Assembly (NCBI GenBank): GCA_020638395.1
Contig: JACKIP010000011.1
Span: 1-51,465 of the forward strand
Length of the DNA: 51,465 nt
Origin: Rhodospirillales bacterium
GTDB lineage: Bacteria > Pseudomonadota > Alphaproteobacteria > Micavibrionales > Micavibrionaceae
Direction: 5' to 3'
Shown piece by piece: positions 50,351 to 51,465 of this stretch. The position numbers and the translations under genes are program-made. The notes below the pieces were generated by a model. It made no database searches and was not told the origin of the DNA. It saw nothing but the letters and a program-made list of their open reading frames with translations. How positions within the stretch are numbered: the stretch's first letter is position 1; each line of letters starts with the position of its first letter.

Positions 50351-50601
50351 TTTCTCGGAATATCATCAATAACCACTCTCTGAATAACTATAGGCTTATT
50401 ATCGTTTTCTTGAACATGCTCAATTGTTTTTAAATCTGGCAAGGTTTTTCGCAGTAATATTTCCGCCGCCCTTACCTGAGAATTTGCCATTTCAACTTCG
50501 CCTTTTACATGTTTTATCAATTGGTTAATGATCTGACTCGTTTTGATCTTAAGCCGTGTTTTTTCATCATGTTTTGGGTTTAATCTAACTCCACGTGACA
50601 T
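50347..50601 (-). CDS. Small basic protein, possibly phage-related
   Basis: An 84-aa helical, basic protein without membrane segments (MSRGVRLNPKHDEKTRLKIK, then SQIINQLIKHVKGEVEM and VRAAEILLRKTLPDLKTIEH). The phrase about choosing sets of helices followed by LLRKTLPDL resembles small proteins that sit beside phage packaging genes in alphaproteobacterial prophages, but I recall this only as a pattern and cannot confirm it. It is the only minus-strand gene in the block. If the resemblance holds, it supports a phage-derived element to the right. Confidence 0.5.
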   Translation of the reverse strand: MSRGVRLNPKHDEKTRLKIKTSQIINQLIKHVKGEVEMANSQVRAAEILLRKTLPDLKTIEHVQENDNKPIVIQRVVIDDIPRN

Positions 50602-50753
50602 GCTTGAATTATATCATATCCCTGCGCTCTGACATGATAAAACTTGATTGTTTTTCAAACCTCAAAGTATACAATACGCCTAATTTGACCCAAGGCAGAC
50701 ATCTGCGTGCGTCGTGAAGGTATTTTGAACAGGCGATTAGAAAGAATAAATAA

Positions 50754-51465
50754 ATGCTTCAAGAGATTATAGTTTCAACGGGGTTTTCGGTAACAGCTGT
50801 AAGCGTTATAGGTTATTTTTTACGTGACTGGCTAGCCGTCCGCTTATCTAAAGGGATACAGCATGAATATGATATAAGATTTGCGAATTTGGAATCTGAT
50901 TTAAGGCGCAGAGAAAGTGAAATTAACTCCATAAGAGATAAAGTCTTAAACACTGCAATGAATGGCCACCAGTGTTTTGAAGAGCGTAAAATTAAAGCTA
51001 TGGATGATCTGTGGGCTGGATTTATGGAGACGCAAAAACTGTGCGCTGCCGTCCATATGCTTTCCCCTTTTAATTTAGACGGTATAGCTGAAAGCTTTGA
51101 TAAAGATAGTGTTCAACAGTTTATCGCTGAGATAATAAAGCCCTTAAAAATTGATCCAGAGAACATGAATACTGGAGAAGCTTTAAGGGGGAGAAGTTCC
51201 CGTCCTTGGATACCTCCGCATATTTGGCATGTTTATAAGGCTTATAGTAGTGTTGTAATGTTAGCTGTATCATACTTACATGCTCTAAATAACGGTGTAG
51301 ACCCTAGAAAATTTATTATTAAAAGTGCTTTGCCTGATGCTTTAAATAAAGCCCTTCCTGATGTATCTATGAATTGGGATGAATTAAGTCATGCGGTATG
51401 GCCAACGCTTCTAGATTTATTGGAAACCAAACTATTGGTGGAAATTCAAAAAGAGGTTTCAGGAC
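50754..51465 (+). CDS. Membrane-anchored coiled-coil protein, cut by the window edge
   Basis: An open frame of 237 codons runs from ATG at 50754 off the end of the window. It begins MLQEIIVSTGFSVTAVSVIG with one N-terminal transmembrane helix, then a charged helix with heptad pattern (EYDIRFANLESDLRRRESEI) typical of a coiled coil, then a helical domain with WIPPHIWHVYKAYSSVVMLA and FIIKSALPDALNKAL. No stop is reached. I do not recognise the family; the layout 'one helix, DWLAVRLS, coiled coil' is frequent in unknown proteins of phage and defence islands. It is AT-rich like its neighbours. Confidence 0.65.
   Translation, partial: MLQEIIVSTGFSVTAVSVIGYFLRDWLAVRLSKGIQHEYDIRFANLESDLRRRESEINSIRDKVLNTAMNGHQCFEERKIKAMDDLWAGFMETQKLCAAVHMLSPFNLDGIAESFDKDSVQQFIAEIIKPLKIDPENMNTGEALRGRSSRPWIPPHIWHVYKAYSSVVMLAVSYLHALNNGVDPRKFIIKSALPDALNKALPDVSMNWDELSHAVWPTLLDLLETKLLVEIQKEVSG

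Overview
The window looks like chromosomal DNA of a free-living alphaproteobacterium. The evidence is a GcrA-type cell-cycle regulator, a PhaR storage regulator, CtaC/CtaD oxidase subunits, hflK-hflC followed by a DegP-type protease, an accD-folC pair and a PutA without the DNA-binding domain. The mix of these genes with two secreted RTX proteins and a lone DotL/IcmO-like ATPase would fit a deep-branching group such as the Micavibrio relatives, but that placement is a guess from gene content.

Layout: (1) 1-1.7 kb holds phaR and, on the other strand, an orphan mraY. (2) 1.7-5.4 kb is an accessory zone with a small unknown gene, an intact-looking IS3-family element placed against a palindromic repeat, a candidate structured RNA with its own terminator, a small exported protein, an att-like site made of a tRNA 3' end plus arm motif, and a deleted IS630-family element. 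(3) 5.4-21.8 kb is housekeeping: rnr, rluD with a coupled exported protein, a glycosyltransferase, a RimK-like ligase, degP-hflC-hflK, mrp, a prolyl iminopeptidase flanked by a 52-bp direct repeat, a receiver-PAS-histidine kinase, rsmD and rluB. (4) 21.9-26.8 kb encodes two RTX proteins, one a serralysin-type metalloprotease, that share a paralogous C-terminal secretion module. (5) 26.9-48.3 kb holds a peroxiredoxin with xseA, the isolated type IVB coupling ATPase, accD-folC, gcrA, era, an MTA/SAH nucleosidase-like gene with apt, ctaC-ctaD, lptF-lptG, mlaA-mlaC, trmJ, putA and purD. (6) From 48.4 kb to the end is a clearly AT-rich block of unknown genes (membrane protein, lipoprotein, small proteins and one gene cut by the window edge).

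The most striking structural feature is a pair of att-like sites at 4403-4522 and 48409-48528. Each has the same 43-bp core (2 mismatches) ending in a tRNA-like acceptor stem and CCA, and the same perfect 20-bp arm motif exactly 57 bases away. They are inverted with respect to each other, so the 44 kb of ordinary chromosome between them is bracketed by two ends of the same kind of integrative element, with accessory DNA on the outer side of both.

Palindromic repeats (GTCATT...AATCC type, with stems of changing sequence) are scattered through the intergenic spaces. The gcrA upstream region carries a perfect DnaA box and three GANTC sites, which matches the DnaA-GcrA-CcrM wiring known from Caulobacter. 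All functional names come from reading protein motifs by eye; no database search was run.
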